Source: Amycolatopsis oliviviridis (lineage in GTDB: Bacteria > Actinomycetota > Actinomycetes > Mycobacteriales > Pseudonocardiaceae). Taken from it: a stretch of DNA of 64,000 bases. Made by a program: the position numbers and the translations under genes. The stretch is taken from positions 1-64,000 of the forward strand of contig NZ_BNAY01000017.1 in NCBI RefSeq assembly GCF_014654365.1. Reading direction: 5' to 3'. Each line of letters opens with the position of its first letter. The first letter of the stretch is position 1. Below are positions 53,401 through 62,266 of this stretch, one piece after another. A model generated the notes under the pieces. The model was not told the DNA's origin. It made no database searches and saw nothing but the letters and a program-made list of their open reading frames with translations.

Positions 53401-56400
53401 TGGTGTTCGGTGCCCAGGACGTCCAGGTGGTGTTCAACCACGTGGAGCTCCTCGAAGTAGCTGCGTAGCAGCGCCTTCTTGTCCGACGGGAACCTGCCGC
53501 GGGCGGCGGCGAGGGCATCGTCGAACGCGCGTTCCCGCGTATCCCAGGCGGCCTCGGCGTCCCCCGGCCAGAACTGGACCCAGGACCGGCTCGAAGTGAT
53601 CCCCGCCGCGGACCGGTGGACCACTTCGCCGGCCGTGGCCAGCACCGGCACCCCCACTCCGTCGGCCAGGCTCTGCGCCTGCTCCGGCCGCAGCCAGGAC
53701 ACCGCGACGCCGAGACGGCCGCGGACGATCCCGTCCGCGAGCGTCCCCGCCGTCTGCCCGAGCAGGCCCGCCAAGTCCCGCTCGGCCAGCCGAGCCACGA
53801 ACTCCTCGAACGGCAGGCGGCCGTCGGCCAGGAGCAGTGAGTCATCCTTTGGCGCCCGCTCGGCGAGCACGAGGTGCGTGTCCCGCGGCGTCGAGAGCGC
53901 TTCGAGCAGTTCGAGCGTCCGGCCGAGCTCGGAGCCGGGGCCGGGGAATACCCGGACGTTGCCCCGTCCCACCGAGCCGTCCGACGCGTTCCGGACAAGG
54001 TCCTGCCCATCTTCGACCTTCGCGAAAAGGCGGAACAGCGGCTCTTGATCCTCCGGCGACAGGCGGAGTATTTCGAGCAGGTCGAGGAAACGCGCGGTCC
54101 TGGAAACCGTCGCGGGAGCGGCACCGGCGACGTACGCCCCGCGCTCGTCGCGCAGGAGGCGCTCGGCTGCCGGCCGCGCGTCCCAGGCGGCGTCGTAGAG
54201 GCTGGCGAAGAGATTCGTCAGGGCCGCGACGGCCGCCGGATCCCGGACCGGGTACGGCAACCGGAAGGTCACCGACGGGGCGCCGGCGAAAGAGAGTCCT
54301 TCGAAAGCGATGAGGTCCCGCGGACTGGCGTTGTAACCACCGACTTCAGCGGTGCCGACCGTCGTGGGATACGGGTTCGGCAGGACGGCGCTCCGGTTCG
54401 CCGCCACGCCCGGCCCCGCAGCGGCGGCCACGAGTTCGAAGATGACCCCCTCGAAGATCTTGCCGAGCCACGCCAGGTCGAAGACCGCGCGATCGAACTC
54501 CGGTCTCATCGACGGTTCCACGACGACTTCGTTACCGAGGTGGATCGCGTCCACCGCGAGCGGCCCGGACATCATGTCCGCGAAGGCCGTCCAGTCGTGG
54601 TCGCCGAACCAGCCGGAAGGCGAGCGGAAGGCCGATCCGCCCTCACCGGTCGCCCAGTCGCTGACCAGTACCGCCGGAATGTCGGGGTGAAGAGTGCGGC
54701 CCGAGACGGCGAACCCGCTGTACCCGGCAGCGACCTCGGCGAGAAGCTCGTCCGGCGGCGGCCACCGCCGCGACGAGGTCTCCGCGTACCTCGTGATCTC
54801 CTCGTGCGCCCAGCTCCGCCAGCCGGACCGCAGTTCGTCGACCACCCGGCCCCACTGCCGCAGGTCGGAGCGAAGGACGGCGGTACGGTCGCCATCGGCG
54901 GACGCCGTCTGCCACGACTCGAGCCATCCGCCGATTTCGGCGACGACCCCGTGAACGTCCCCGTCGCGGTCGACCAGGTGCCCCTCGCTGTCCCAGGTGT
55001 ATCCGGGTGGTGTGACTCGCCGCAGCAGGCCCCGATCCGGCGGCAGGAGAAGCACGAGATCCTCCGCCTCCTCCGCGATGGCGCGTGCCTGCCGCACGAC
55101 TTCGTCGGCATCCTGGGCCGCGCGCCCAGCGGCCACCGCGACAGGCACGAGTGTTTCGGCCTCCTGGACGTATCCCGTCCTGGGCAGCCAGGAAAGCAAG
55201 TACGGCGGCTCATCGGGGAAGTGCCGCACCCAGGACCTGCCGGACCATGTCCTGATGTCCACCGGACGGCCGAGCTCCACGCTCAGTGCCTGCGCGAACC
55301 TCGGCAGTCCGTCCGCGCCCAAACCGGACACTCGAAGGACCGGGCGCCGGTCGAAACCGGACGCGCGGAGCTGGGCGGCCACCGCGGCGACCTCCGAATC
55401 GGCCCGGAGGTACACCTGCACCCGGTCTGTCTCCGCGCGCACCACGGCCGGTTCCGCAACGGCGTCCGGATCGAGGCTCACCACCGCGTCCGGCGGCCGC
55501 TCCCCCGCGACGATCGTCCCGTCGGCCCGCACGTGCAGGCGCACCTCCAGCGCATACGGCACCACCCGCACGCCCGCCGCGTCCGGCCGCGCGTCCACGT
55601 ACCGCTGCACCGACTCCACCACCGGATGCGTCAGATCGCACGCCACCAGCAGCAGCCGCGACATGCGCGACCACGGCACCATCGACACCGGCAGCGCGTC
55701 CAGCGCCGCCGCCACCTCCGACCGGCCCGATGGCACCTCCAGCGCACCGGCACGATGCCGTCCCACCAGCACGAACGTCCCCGGCTCGACATCCATTCGC
55801 CCCACCGCCGCGGCCACCGCGCCAGCCGCTTCCCGCGGTACGAAGGCCGCGCCGCCCACCAGCGCCCCGCGGGCAGGCAACGGAGTCACCACCACATCGC
55901 CGCGTGAAACCGTCGCTTCGCGGAATGGCAGTGAGACAGCGTGGAGTGGTGTGCCTTGGGAACCGGCAAGCAACGCCGCGGTCAGTACCGTCTCGCCGGT
56001 CTCGCGCGATCGTCCGTCCGGGCCGAACTCGAGCCAGCCCCGGTCGGTCACGGCGGCCCCGTTCTCGACCCGGACGTCGCCGCGGGTGGCTAGAACCGGT
56101 GTCCCGAGCAGCTCGGCCAGCGGACCGGCGACTCCTCTGGCCCCGCCCGGGACGACCAGTCCGAGCGGCGGCACCCGATCGCCTGCCGACGCAGGCACTG
56201 ACCAGCTCAGGGCGTCGGCCAGGTGCTCGGCGGTCAGCTCGTCCCCGTTCCAGGCCGACAAGCTCCCGCGGGCGGAACCGGGGGTGCCGATCACCAGATG
56301 CGCGCCGGGCTGGGCATCCAGCGAGTACACCCGTTCCAAGACCTGTCCGACGGATTCGCCCACGCCGGGGAAGATCGCGACATTTTCGCGGCGGACCAGC

Positions 56401-59400
56401 CGGGACAAGCCGTGCGGATCGGTCCGGTCCCCACCGGCCCAGTCCGCGCTGTGCGCGTAGGTGACGACGATGAGTGTCTCGATCTTCTGGGAGACCTCGA
56501 TCAGGTCGAACAGGTCCGCCAGGCCATCCACCGGGGAACCCGAACCGTCCGGATCGTTGACCAGACGGGGTTCTCGGATCAGGCCGTCCAGCACCCGGTC
56601 GATCAGCGGATCCTTCGCGGCCTGGATCAACGCCCTCGACAGCGCCGTTTGCGAGACGAGCACCGCCGGGTCGAAGCTGCTGCGCCAGAACCCCAGCCGG
56701 ACGAGTTCGGTCCCGGCGGCGTGGTCGATCTCGAAGCCGACGGCGCCGGTGCCGTCGTCGGCGAGCGCCGCCGGCCCAGGGTCGAGGCCGCGTTCGGGCA
56801 GGACCACCGGCCGGACTTCGTGCAACGCCAGCTCGGCCCCGCCGAACCGGTAGAGGGTCGCCTCGAACGCCTTCACCAGCCGCAGCAGCCGCCCTCGTTC
56901 AGTCCGCGTCAGCAGGCGCCCGGCGTCCACCCGGATCTGGGCACCGAGACCGCCGGCCGGCCACGCTCCGTCATCGGCCGACCGTGCCAACTGATCCAGC
57001 TGCGTGAAGACCTCCTCCGTCGGCTGGAGCGGTGAACGCAGGAATCGGGTGCCCTCCGGTCCCGGCTCGTGTGTCCAGGCTCCGCCCACTACGTCGAGGA
57101 CGTCGCCTCGGCCGGCCTGGCCGACGGCGTCATCGTGACCGTGGAATGCCAACCGCAGCTGCACGTTGCCCACCGGCGGCTCGACCGTGCTGGCCCGGAA
57201 ATGCGGTACGAGGCGCGTGCCCCCGGCCGGAACCCCATGCCCTCGTTCGTACTCGAAGAGCTCGGACAGCGCTGCGTCCCGGAGCGTCCGCAGCTGGGTT
57301 CGCAGGTCCGCCGCCGCCGCCACGCTGTCGAGCGCGAACCGCGCGGGAACCTCTCCGGCGGCCACGGCGGAAACCGCGTCCGCGCGATCGCGCAGGGCGC
57401 CTTGTCTCGTGAGCAGTGCGTCAAGATCCTCACCGGCCAGCGCAGCCAGATGCCGATCGGCCGACGCGAGGTTCGCGTGGAAGTCCTCCAGCAGGGCCGG
57501 GACGTCCGAGGGGAAGCGGCCGCGTGCCAAGGCCACCGCGTCGCCCAAATCCGTGGCGCGGGCGGTCCAGACCGCGGTGGGATCGTTCGGCCAGAACTGG
57601 GTCCAGTGCAGGTCCGATCGGATCCGGCCATCGGAATCACGGACGACCTGGCCCCCGGTGGCCAGCAGCGGCGTGCCCAGCACATCGGCGAGGCTCTGGG
57701 CCTGCCCGGCCGGGAAACGGGACACCGCGAGAGCGAGCCGCCCCCGGGCGATTCCGGCCGCGAGCGCTTCCGGAGTCTGCCCGAGCCGGTCCGCCGGCTC
57801 CCGGCCTGCCAAGATCCTCCGGAACTCTTCGAACGGCAACCGTCCGCCGTCGGGCCTGAGCAAGCCACCGGATGCCCGCTCGGCCACGACCAGCTGGACG
57901 CCCGGCGGGACCCGCACTGTTTCGAGCGACCGCAGGACCCCGCCGAAGTCCGCGCCGAGGCCGGGGAACACCCGGACGCTGCCTCGTCCGATAGACGGAT
58001 CGGCGCCTTCCCATCGAGCGGTGTGTCCTTCCGGGACGTTCGCGAACAGGCGGAGCAGCCGCGCCTCGGCCGCCGGATCCGCCTGGAGGATCTCCAGCAG
58101 ATCGTGGAACTGTGCGCCGCTCGACGCCCTCGCCGGATCGGCGGCCACCTGGTAGGCCGAGTCCTCGCCGAGAACGCGGCGTTCGAGTACCACGCTCGGA
58201 TTGAGCGCCCTGTCCAGGAGGCCCAGGTACAGGTCCGACAGCGCCACCAACGCGCCCGGGTCTCGGACGAGGTAGGGCAGCCGGAAAGAGACCGAATGCT
58301 CGTGGAGCGAGAAGAAGTTTCCGAACTCGATGTGATCGTGCGGACCGCCGTTGTACCCGCCGCTCTCGGTGACACCCGGTGCCGAGGGGTAAGGATTCGG
58401 TACGGCCTCCGTCCGGAGCATCGGCGGGGTACGTCCGGCCGCGGCGACCGCGAGATCGAAGATCGGTCTCTCGAAGATCTTGCCCAGCCGCGCCAGCCGG
58501 TACGCGGCGTCCACCAAATACTCGGCGGTTCCCGGCCCTGCGGGTCCGAGGTCCACGTGCAGAGCGTCGACGCCGGGCGACCCGGCGATCGTGGCGGCGA
58601 ACGCTCCCCACCCGTGCTGCTGGAACCAGGCCGGTGGTGACCGGAAGGCCGACCTGTCCGGGCTCGATCGCCATCCCTGCGGCAGCGCGATCGTCCGGTC
58701 GTCACCGGGGATCCGCGCCCGCGCCGAAACGGCGAACCCGACGTAACCGTGCCCGGACCAAGCGTGGTGGTCGCCCGTCGAGCCAATCGGCAGCGGACCG
58801 ATCTCGCCCGCGTAACGCCGGATCTCCTGGCGCTCCCAGTCACGCCGTTCCTCCCGCAGTTCGTCGATCGCCCTGCCCCATTGCCTCAGCCGCGTGAGAA
58901 AGTCGGCATTGCGGCCGGGGTCTACCGGAGCCTGCCGCCAGACATCCACCCGGTGCTCAGCCACATCGGCGAATTTATCCAGCTCAAAGGTGTCACCGTC
59001 GGGACCGATCAGGTCACGATCGGCATCCCAGAGGTAGCCGTCCGGCGCGACCGTTTGCAGTACGGCGTTAGCCATCGGCATTCGCTGGATGACGTCCAAG
59101 GTCTCCTGGATGAGCAGCCGTGCCTCGGCCTCCAGTTGATCGGCTTCGACCGAGGCGCGCTCGAAGTCCGCCTCCGCGGCCTCCGCGGCCTCCGCGTTCC
59201 GCCGGGCCGTCGCCTCGGCCTCGGCCGACCACGGCCGGGAATGCACCACCGGCTCCCGGCCGTCGGGAAAATGCCGGACCCAGGACCGGCCGGCGGTGGG
59301 CCGCCGGTCGACCGGACGTCCGAGCTCGGCACTGAGCTCCTGCGCGAACCCCGGCAACGACCGGAAATCCGGTCCCTCCAGCCGGAGGACCGGGCGTTGA

Positions 59401-61628
59401 TCGACCCCCTCCACACGGAGCTGCCGGGCCACCGCCGAGACGTCCGCCCCGGTGGCCACCCGCACCAGCACCCGGTCCGTCTCCGCGCGCACCACAGCCG
59501 GTTCCGTGGAGGTGTCCGGATCGAGGCTCACCACCGCGTCCGCCGGACGCTCGCCCGGCACGATCGTCCCGTTGGCACGCACATGCAGGCGCACGTCCAG
59601 CGCATACGGCACCACCCGCACATCCCGCGCGTCCGGCCGCGCGTCCACTTGCCGCTGCACCGACTCCACCACCGGATGCGTCAAATCGCACGCCACCAGC
59701 AGCAATCGCGACATCCGCGACCACGGCACCAGCGTCGCCGGCAGCTCCGCCACCGCACCCGGACCCGCTTCTTCCGGCACTTCGAGCCTGCCGTCGCTAT
59801 GGCGGCCCACGACCACGAACGTCCCCGGCTCGACGTCCATGCGCGCCACCGCGGCGGCGACCGGACCCGCGGCCTCACGCGGCACGAACGCCACGGCGCC
59901 CATCAGGTTGCCGTCGCCCGCCAGCGGGACCGTCACCACCGCCTTTCCGGACTCCGCCGCCTTGCCGGGGTGGCTGTCCGAAGGCGGCTCCGGGGTGGTC
60001 GCCTCGATCCGGGCTTCGGCCGTGGCGGGAGGCGTCGGCCTCGACTCCACGGCTCCGGCGGTCCGGTCGCCGGCCGCGGGGCGAGCCGCCTCGGAGGACG
60101 CCGGGGTGGTCCGATCGGACAGGGCGGACACTGTCGGGACCTCACCGCCGGGAGCCCTGCCCGCGGCGGCCATCGACCGCTCACCGCCGGTGCTCGGAGC
60201 GGCCGTGGACTGTCCGGCTGACGACGTGACCGGAGGGCGGGTGCCGCCGCCCGCGATTGCCGTGCTCCGAGCGGACGCCTCACCACCGGGCCGGGTTTCG
60301 GTACCCGGTCGCACGGTTTCCGCGGCCGGCGCGGCGGCGACGCGCACCGAACCGTCCTGAATGGACGGTGCGGCGGCCGAAATCGGAACCGCCGCGACGG
60401 TGGGTTCGCCGGTGAAGAGCATGCCCAGCCCGCGCGAGCCCTCCCCGGCCGCGGCGACCGGGCCGCCATCCGCGATCGTCGCGGGTGAATAGGCCGGTGG
60501 CGCGAACATCGAGTACGGGGGCGGTGTGGCTTCCTTCTCGTCGACGATCGCCGAGAGCTTTTCTTTGCTCTGCGCGGCAAGGAACTTCGCGATGTCGGTG
60601 CCGACGGACGTCTCGGTCCCGACGTCGGCGGGTTTCTCATCTGCATTGGGGATCCTGAACTCCGGCGCCTTCGACAGCTCGAATCCCGGCGCCGAGTCAT
60701 CCAGCGACGCGGCGTTCCCTCCTCGGCGACCCCCGCCGAACCCGCTGAGCGCCCCCAGCACCCCCAGCCACGGGCTGGTCCCCGGAGCGCCGGTCGCGAG
60801 GTTGATCAACGGCGCGGTCGCCAACGCCGCCAGCACCTGTGCCGATCCATAGGAGAAATGCCCGGACGCGCGCAGCACTCCCGGCAGGCCCTTCGGCACG
60901 GTCTGCGCCGTGCCCCGCAGCCAGATCGCGCCCGCGTGCACGATCCCCGCGAACGCGCCGCCCATCGCCCCACCCACGAACGACCCCAGCAGCGAGTGTC
61001 CGTCGAGGTCCGCACGGAGTCCTGCTGCCTGCTGGACCCCCTGGATCGTCAGATCGAGCCCACCGAACAACCCGCCGCCGATCGCCGCGAACTTCGCCGC
61101 CTGCTTACCGACTTCGGCCAGCCCGATTCCCGCTCCTCGCATCGTCAGGGAACCGAGCCGGGTCACCAGCGCACGCCACAAGGCCGCCAGCGCGGCTCGG
61201 GCTCCCGCCAGCACCACGCTCACGAACAACGCCCCGAACACCGACACCAGCAGTTCGATCACGGAGGCCAGCGCCATGAGTGCGATGGCCACCATCATGA
61301 CCTTGGACTTGACCACGTTGGCCGCGCTGTTCTTCGCCATCCGCTCCAGCTCGGCGGCAGACGTCCGCAGCTGGTCCGCGCCGGAGGCGGCATCTCCCTT
61401 CAGCCAGGACGAAAAGAACTCGCCCACCTCGGAGGCGAGTGCCTCGGCCACGCCCGCCCCGCCTGCCGCCACCGCCTGCTCGAACTCGTCCAGTGCCGTC
61501 CCGAACCGCTTCCAGGCATCACTGATCGCGTACAGGCCCTCGTCATTGCTTTCCGGCCAGGGCATCCCCAGCGTCACCTGGAAGAACTTCTGCAATTCCG
61601 GAGGCAGGTTCACCGCACCGCCGCTCAC
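50445..61628 (-). CDS. Giant modular WXG100-like protein with two ~1350-residue tandem units
   Basis: 3727 residues from GTG at 61628 behind GGAGGAAGG. Residues 1-100: WXG100-like domain (MSGGAVNLPPELQKFF, GMPWPES), shared with the other giants. 108-141: hydrophobic segment. About 250-560: Ala/Pro/Thr-rich linker. Two tandem units follow: unit 1 about 558-1907, unit 2 about 1908-3230, each with a VACDLTHPVVESVQ motif (Cys 647 and Cys 1997) preceded by G-R-H, then SWVRHFPD, RLGKIFE-type helices, a degenerate amidoligase-like region and PGG-x-A/T-x-x-A-x-x-LGTPVLAT modules. A third unit begins at about 3233 but lost its Cys. The unique C-terminus (about 3290-3727) again holds LALLFCDVGSGAEES (Cys 3653). 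Probably a surface or secreted effector; the enzymatic function is not shown. Confidence 0.85.
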   Translation of the reverse strand: MSGGAVNLPPELQKFFQVTLGMPWPESNDEGLYAISDAWKRFGTALDEFEQAVAAGGAGVAEALASEVGEFFSSWLKGDAASGADQLRTSAAELERMAKNSAANVVKSKVMMVAIALMALASVIELLVSVFGALFVSVVLAGARAALAALWRALVTRLGSLTMRGAGIGLAEVGKQAAKFAAIGGGLFGGLDLTIQGVQQAAGLRADLDGHSLLGSFVGGAMGGAFAGIVHAGAIWLRGTAQTVPKGLPGVLRASGHFSYGSAQVLAALATAPLINLATGAPGTSPWLGVLGALSGFGGGRRGGNAASLDDSAPGFELSKAPEFRIPNADEKPADVGTETSVGTDIAKFLAAQSKEKLSAIVDEKEATPPPYSMFAPPAYSPATIADGGPVAAAGEGSRGLGMLFTGEPTVAAVPISAAAPSIQDGSVRVAAAPAAETVRPGTETRPGGEASARSTAIAGGGTRPPVTSSAGQSTAAPSTGGERSMAAAGRAPGGEVPTVSALSDRTTPASSEAARPAAGDRTAGAVESRPTPPATAEARIEATTPEPPSDSHPGKAAESGKAVVTVPLAGDGNLMGAVAFVPREAAGPVAAAVARMDVEPGTFVVVGRHSDGRLEVPEEAGPGAVAELPATLVPWSRMSRLLLVACDLTHPVVESVQRQVDARPDARDVRVVPYALDVRLHVRANGTIVPGERPADAVVSLDPDTSTEPAVVRAETDRVLVRVATGADVSAVARQLRVEGVDQRPVLRLEGPDFRSLPGFAQELSAELGRPVDRRPTAGRSWVRHFPDGREPVVHSRPWSAEAEATARRNAEAAEAAEADFERASVEADQLEAEARLLIQETLDVIQRMPMANAVLQTVAPDGYLWDADRDLIGPDGDTFELDKFADVAEHRVDVWRQAPVDPGRNADFLTRLRQWGRAIDELREERRDWERQEIRRYAGEIGPLPIGSTGDHHAWSGHGYVGFAVSARARIPGDDRTIALPQGWRSSPDRSAFRSPPAWFQQHGWGAFAATIAGSPGVDALHVDLGPAGPGTAEYLVDAAYRLARLGKIFERPIFDLAVAAAGRTPPMLRTEAVPNPYPSAPGVTESGGYNGGPHDHIEFGNFFSLHEHSVSFRLPYLVRDPGALVALSDLYLGLLDRALNPSVVLERRVLGEDSAYQVAADPARASSGAQFHDLLEILQADPAAEARLLRLFANVPEGHTARWEGADPSIGRGSVRVFPGLGADFGGVLRSLETVRVPPGVQLVVAERASGGLLRPDGGRLPFEEFRRILAGREPADRLGQTPEALAAGIARGRLALAVSRFPAGQAQSLADVLGTPLLATGGQVVRDSDGRIRSDLHWTQFWPNDPTAVWTARATDLGDAVALARGRFPSDVPALLEDFHANLASADRHLAALAGEDLDALLTRQGALRDRADAVSAVAAGEVPARFALDSVAAAADLRTQLRTLRDAALSELFEYERGHGVPAGGTRLVPHFRASTVEPPVGNVQLRLAFHGHDDAVGQAGRGDVLDVVGGAWTHEPGPEGTRFLRSPLQPTEEVFTQLDQLARSADDGAWPAGGLGAQIRVDAGRLLTRTERGRLLRLVKAFEATLYRFGGAELALHEVRPVVLPERGLDPGPAALADDGTGAVGFEIDHAAGTELVRLGFWRSSFDPAVLVSQTALSRALIQAAKDPLIDRVLDGLIREPRLVNDPDGSGSPVDGLADLFDLIEVSQKIETLIVVTYAHSADWAGGDRTDPHGLSRLVRRENVAIFPGVGESVGQVLERVYSLDAQPGAHLVIGTPGSARGSLSAWNGDELTAEHLADALSWSVPASAGDRVPPLGLVVPGGARGVAGPLAELLGTPVLATRGDVRVENGAAVTDRGWLEFGPDGRSRETGETVLTAALLAGSQGTPLHAVSLPFREATVSRGDVVVTPLPARGALVGGAAFVPREAAGAVAAAVGRMDVEPGTFVLVGRHRAGALEVPSGRSEVAAALDALPVSMVPWSRMSRLLLVACDLTHPVVESVQRYVDARPDAAGVRVVPYALEVRLHVRADGTIVAGERPPDAVVSLDPDAVAEPAVVRAETDRVQVYLRADSEVAAVAAQLRASGFDRRPVLRVSGLGADGLPRFAQALSVELGRPVDIRTWSGRSWVRHFPDEPPYLLSWLPRTGYVQEAETLVPVAVAAGRAAQDADEVVRQARAIAEEAEDLVLLLPPDRGLLRRVTPPGYTWDSEGHLVDRDGDVHGVVAEIGGWLESWQTASADGDRTAVLRSDLRQWGRVVDELRSGWRSWAHEEITRYAETSSRRWPPPDELLAEVAAGYSGFAVSGRTLHPDIPAVLVSDWATGEGGSAFRSPSGWFGDHDWTAFADMMSGPLAVDAIHLGNEVVVEPSMRPEFDRAVFDLAWLGKIFEGVIFELVAAAAGPGVAANRSAVLPNPYPTTVGTAEVGGYNASPRDLIAFEGLSFAGAPSVTFRLPYPVRDPAAVAALTNLFASLYDAAWDARPAAERLLRDERGAYVAGAAPATVSRTARFLDLLEILRLSPEDQEPLFRLFAKVEDGQDLVRNASDGSVGRGNVRVFPGPGSELGRTLELLEALSTPRDTHLVLAERAPKDDSLLLADGRLPFEEFVARLAERDLAGLLGQTAGTLADGIVRGRLGVAVSWLRPEQAQSLADGVGVPVLATAGEVVHRSAAGITSSRSWVQFWPGDAEAAWDTRERAFDDALAAARGRFPSDKKALLRSYFEELHVVEHHLDVLGTEHHGDAANAFHLLVVDLRSLDGAPAGAFASSFALGRIATTADLRARLRVSRLAETVEALAELRLLRTPDDGSGRLIDGLDVTTLEPPDGRVEVALALPADRNGAATDGRERQAVDAGGTRFVRLPMQQTSSVFAQLDSLGREAGAGNRALGTVIRVDPGEFLTSAERRRLLRLVKGFEAQLFRFGGSRRSPVETRPVVFPERGTTQDTAALPDDGVNAVGFEVDPGTGTERIRLGFWPGSSDPAVLAAQTALSVALVEAAKDGLLDGPLDHRMREPRLVDDPVDPDLGEAALISELMDLLELLSVSRDLSHLAAFVYAESASRSEGPSPALAQGRSSLLRREAVTLVPEARALAVERLYSLDAQPGAHLLLGTLNGDGPALRTWNGTELPIDALARALAESVPGLLRGATATKLALVVPRGALVLGGPLATHLGMTVLATRGEVRVEDGVAVADRGWIEFGPDGRARDTSEVDLTEALRGRAIESSRAARSFPVPLPDGAAFVRRRPDGRLEWSVDRREAVVMPDGLPGTAAPWARMSGRAPTTRLVTGGETSQPTLAALMGLEPPRDGAGPAQSAGTPARLPAIAAITADQVIRQLSTVGLDRGDGELTGVSAGAFNDGAEARAWASAVEHEDLRRIWTPGSTVPQPVPWQHLTWNPVHLLVFGDGSGFLNTRGNRSGWLDGAQFGAGLAADAEFRRAAGEYAAAPLVVTGLSGAPARIAEQVLALQAALRRAGMMRDIYLAPSHTALRPDGGFEVPPGRTFTLFSAPPPRPEEVRVDYHTARNGELVMASLPSTNHLDQATWASLLTEDTERTYYEWSTRYQEDVGYDTYGIGADGSRLVVEREIPWARLGVRPFYLAGGGNATGFQAALSPPGGDTFAADPRFLHDLIVSRGLLADVPPRRRNGLALLFCDVGSGAEESVAVRLLDLLRPNLGADWTGFAATNAIVLPVHEYRENPLVLESGGQFVVYSAATRQVRTYRGAEVG
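51936..59955. repeat. Tandem in-gene duplication, ~4050-nt units
   Basis: Boundaries approximate. Unit 1 (about 55906-59955) and unit 2 (about 51936-55905) are offset by 4050 nt; for example ACCGGATGCGTCA at 59671 and 55621. Around 59461-59720 and 55411-55670 the two are near identical at the nucleotide level (about nine in ten bases), while other parts of the units have diverged much further. Confidence 0.85.
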
Positions 61629-61850
61629 CCACTCTCACCTTCCTCCGGCAGCGAACATGTCCTCACCTGAGCATTTCCCCGAAATCGGGTGACGCTCGCC
61701 GGAAGACGGCCGCGCTCGCCATCGGTGGGAGGAACCCCCACCAGGCCCGGTGCCCGGGCCGTCTGAAAGGGCAGCGAGGATTGCCGAACACACCTGCCAG
61801 GTGTTGTGTCCGGTGGCCGCTGAGGGCGCGGAGTGTCGCTCAGGGTGAGA

Positions 61851-61895
61851 GGTGTGTGGATATAGGGACGTTGAACGTCCCTATATCCACACACC
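61851..61895. repeat. Perfect 45-nt palindrome
   Basis: 22-nt arms (61851-61872 and 61874-61895) around a single G; the arms start GGTGTGTGGATATAGGG. A partial, imperfect copy of the idea (GTGTGGATTTC with GAAATTCACAC) follows at 61926-61964. Unrelated in sequence to the other palindromes. Confidence 0.92.
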
Positions 61896-62041
61896 CCTTC
61901 GCGATTGGTCCGGTCACGCGGGACTGTGTGGATTTCTGGTCATCCAACGCTCCGAAATTCACACGGTGGGTGCCCCAGGTCCGGCGTCGCGCAGAGCCAC
62001 TGACCCGCCCACGAACACGCCCCTCTGCTTCACCCCTCAAT

Positions 62042-62063
62042 AACCCTCATCGCCACTCACGAC
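62042..62063. repeat. Half-copy of the GTGAGTGG palindrome, opposite orientation
   Basis: A 22-nt word beginning AACCCTCATCGCC matches the right arm of the full palindromes at 20466-20487 at 20 of 22 positions. No partner arm is present. Confidence 0.75.
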
Positions 62064-62266
62064 CCCAGGAGAACCCTCAACGGAACGCCCGCCGGCGGTC
62101 CCGGACCGGGAGGGTGCTCACGGTCGGCCCGTGAGGTAATTCCCTCCGATCAGACGGCGTGACGGACACATGGCCGGTCTCAGGGGCCCGACGAAAGCAG
62201 AATATTGCCGTCCGTGTCGGAAAGTGTCCGCTGGGTGATCAACCGGGGTACGGGGAGGGGTCCGTT

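Larger units (their letters stand above)
61629..62266. other. Divergent intergenic region between two giant genes
   Basis: This 638-nt region carries the promoters of two divergent giants. I see a perfect palindrome at 61851-61895, an imperfect one at 61926-61964 and a half-copy of the GTGAGTGG repeat at 62042-62063. No gene is supported. Confidence 0.6.

Noticed and set aside
61851..61895. Attachment site or origin
   Set aside because: No integrase, replication gene or tRNA is near, so a plain palindrome is the safer description.
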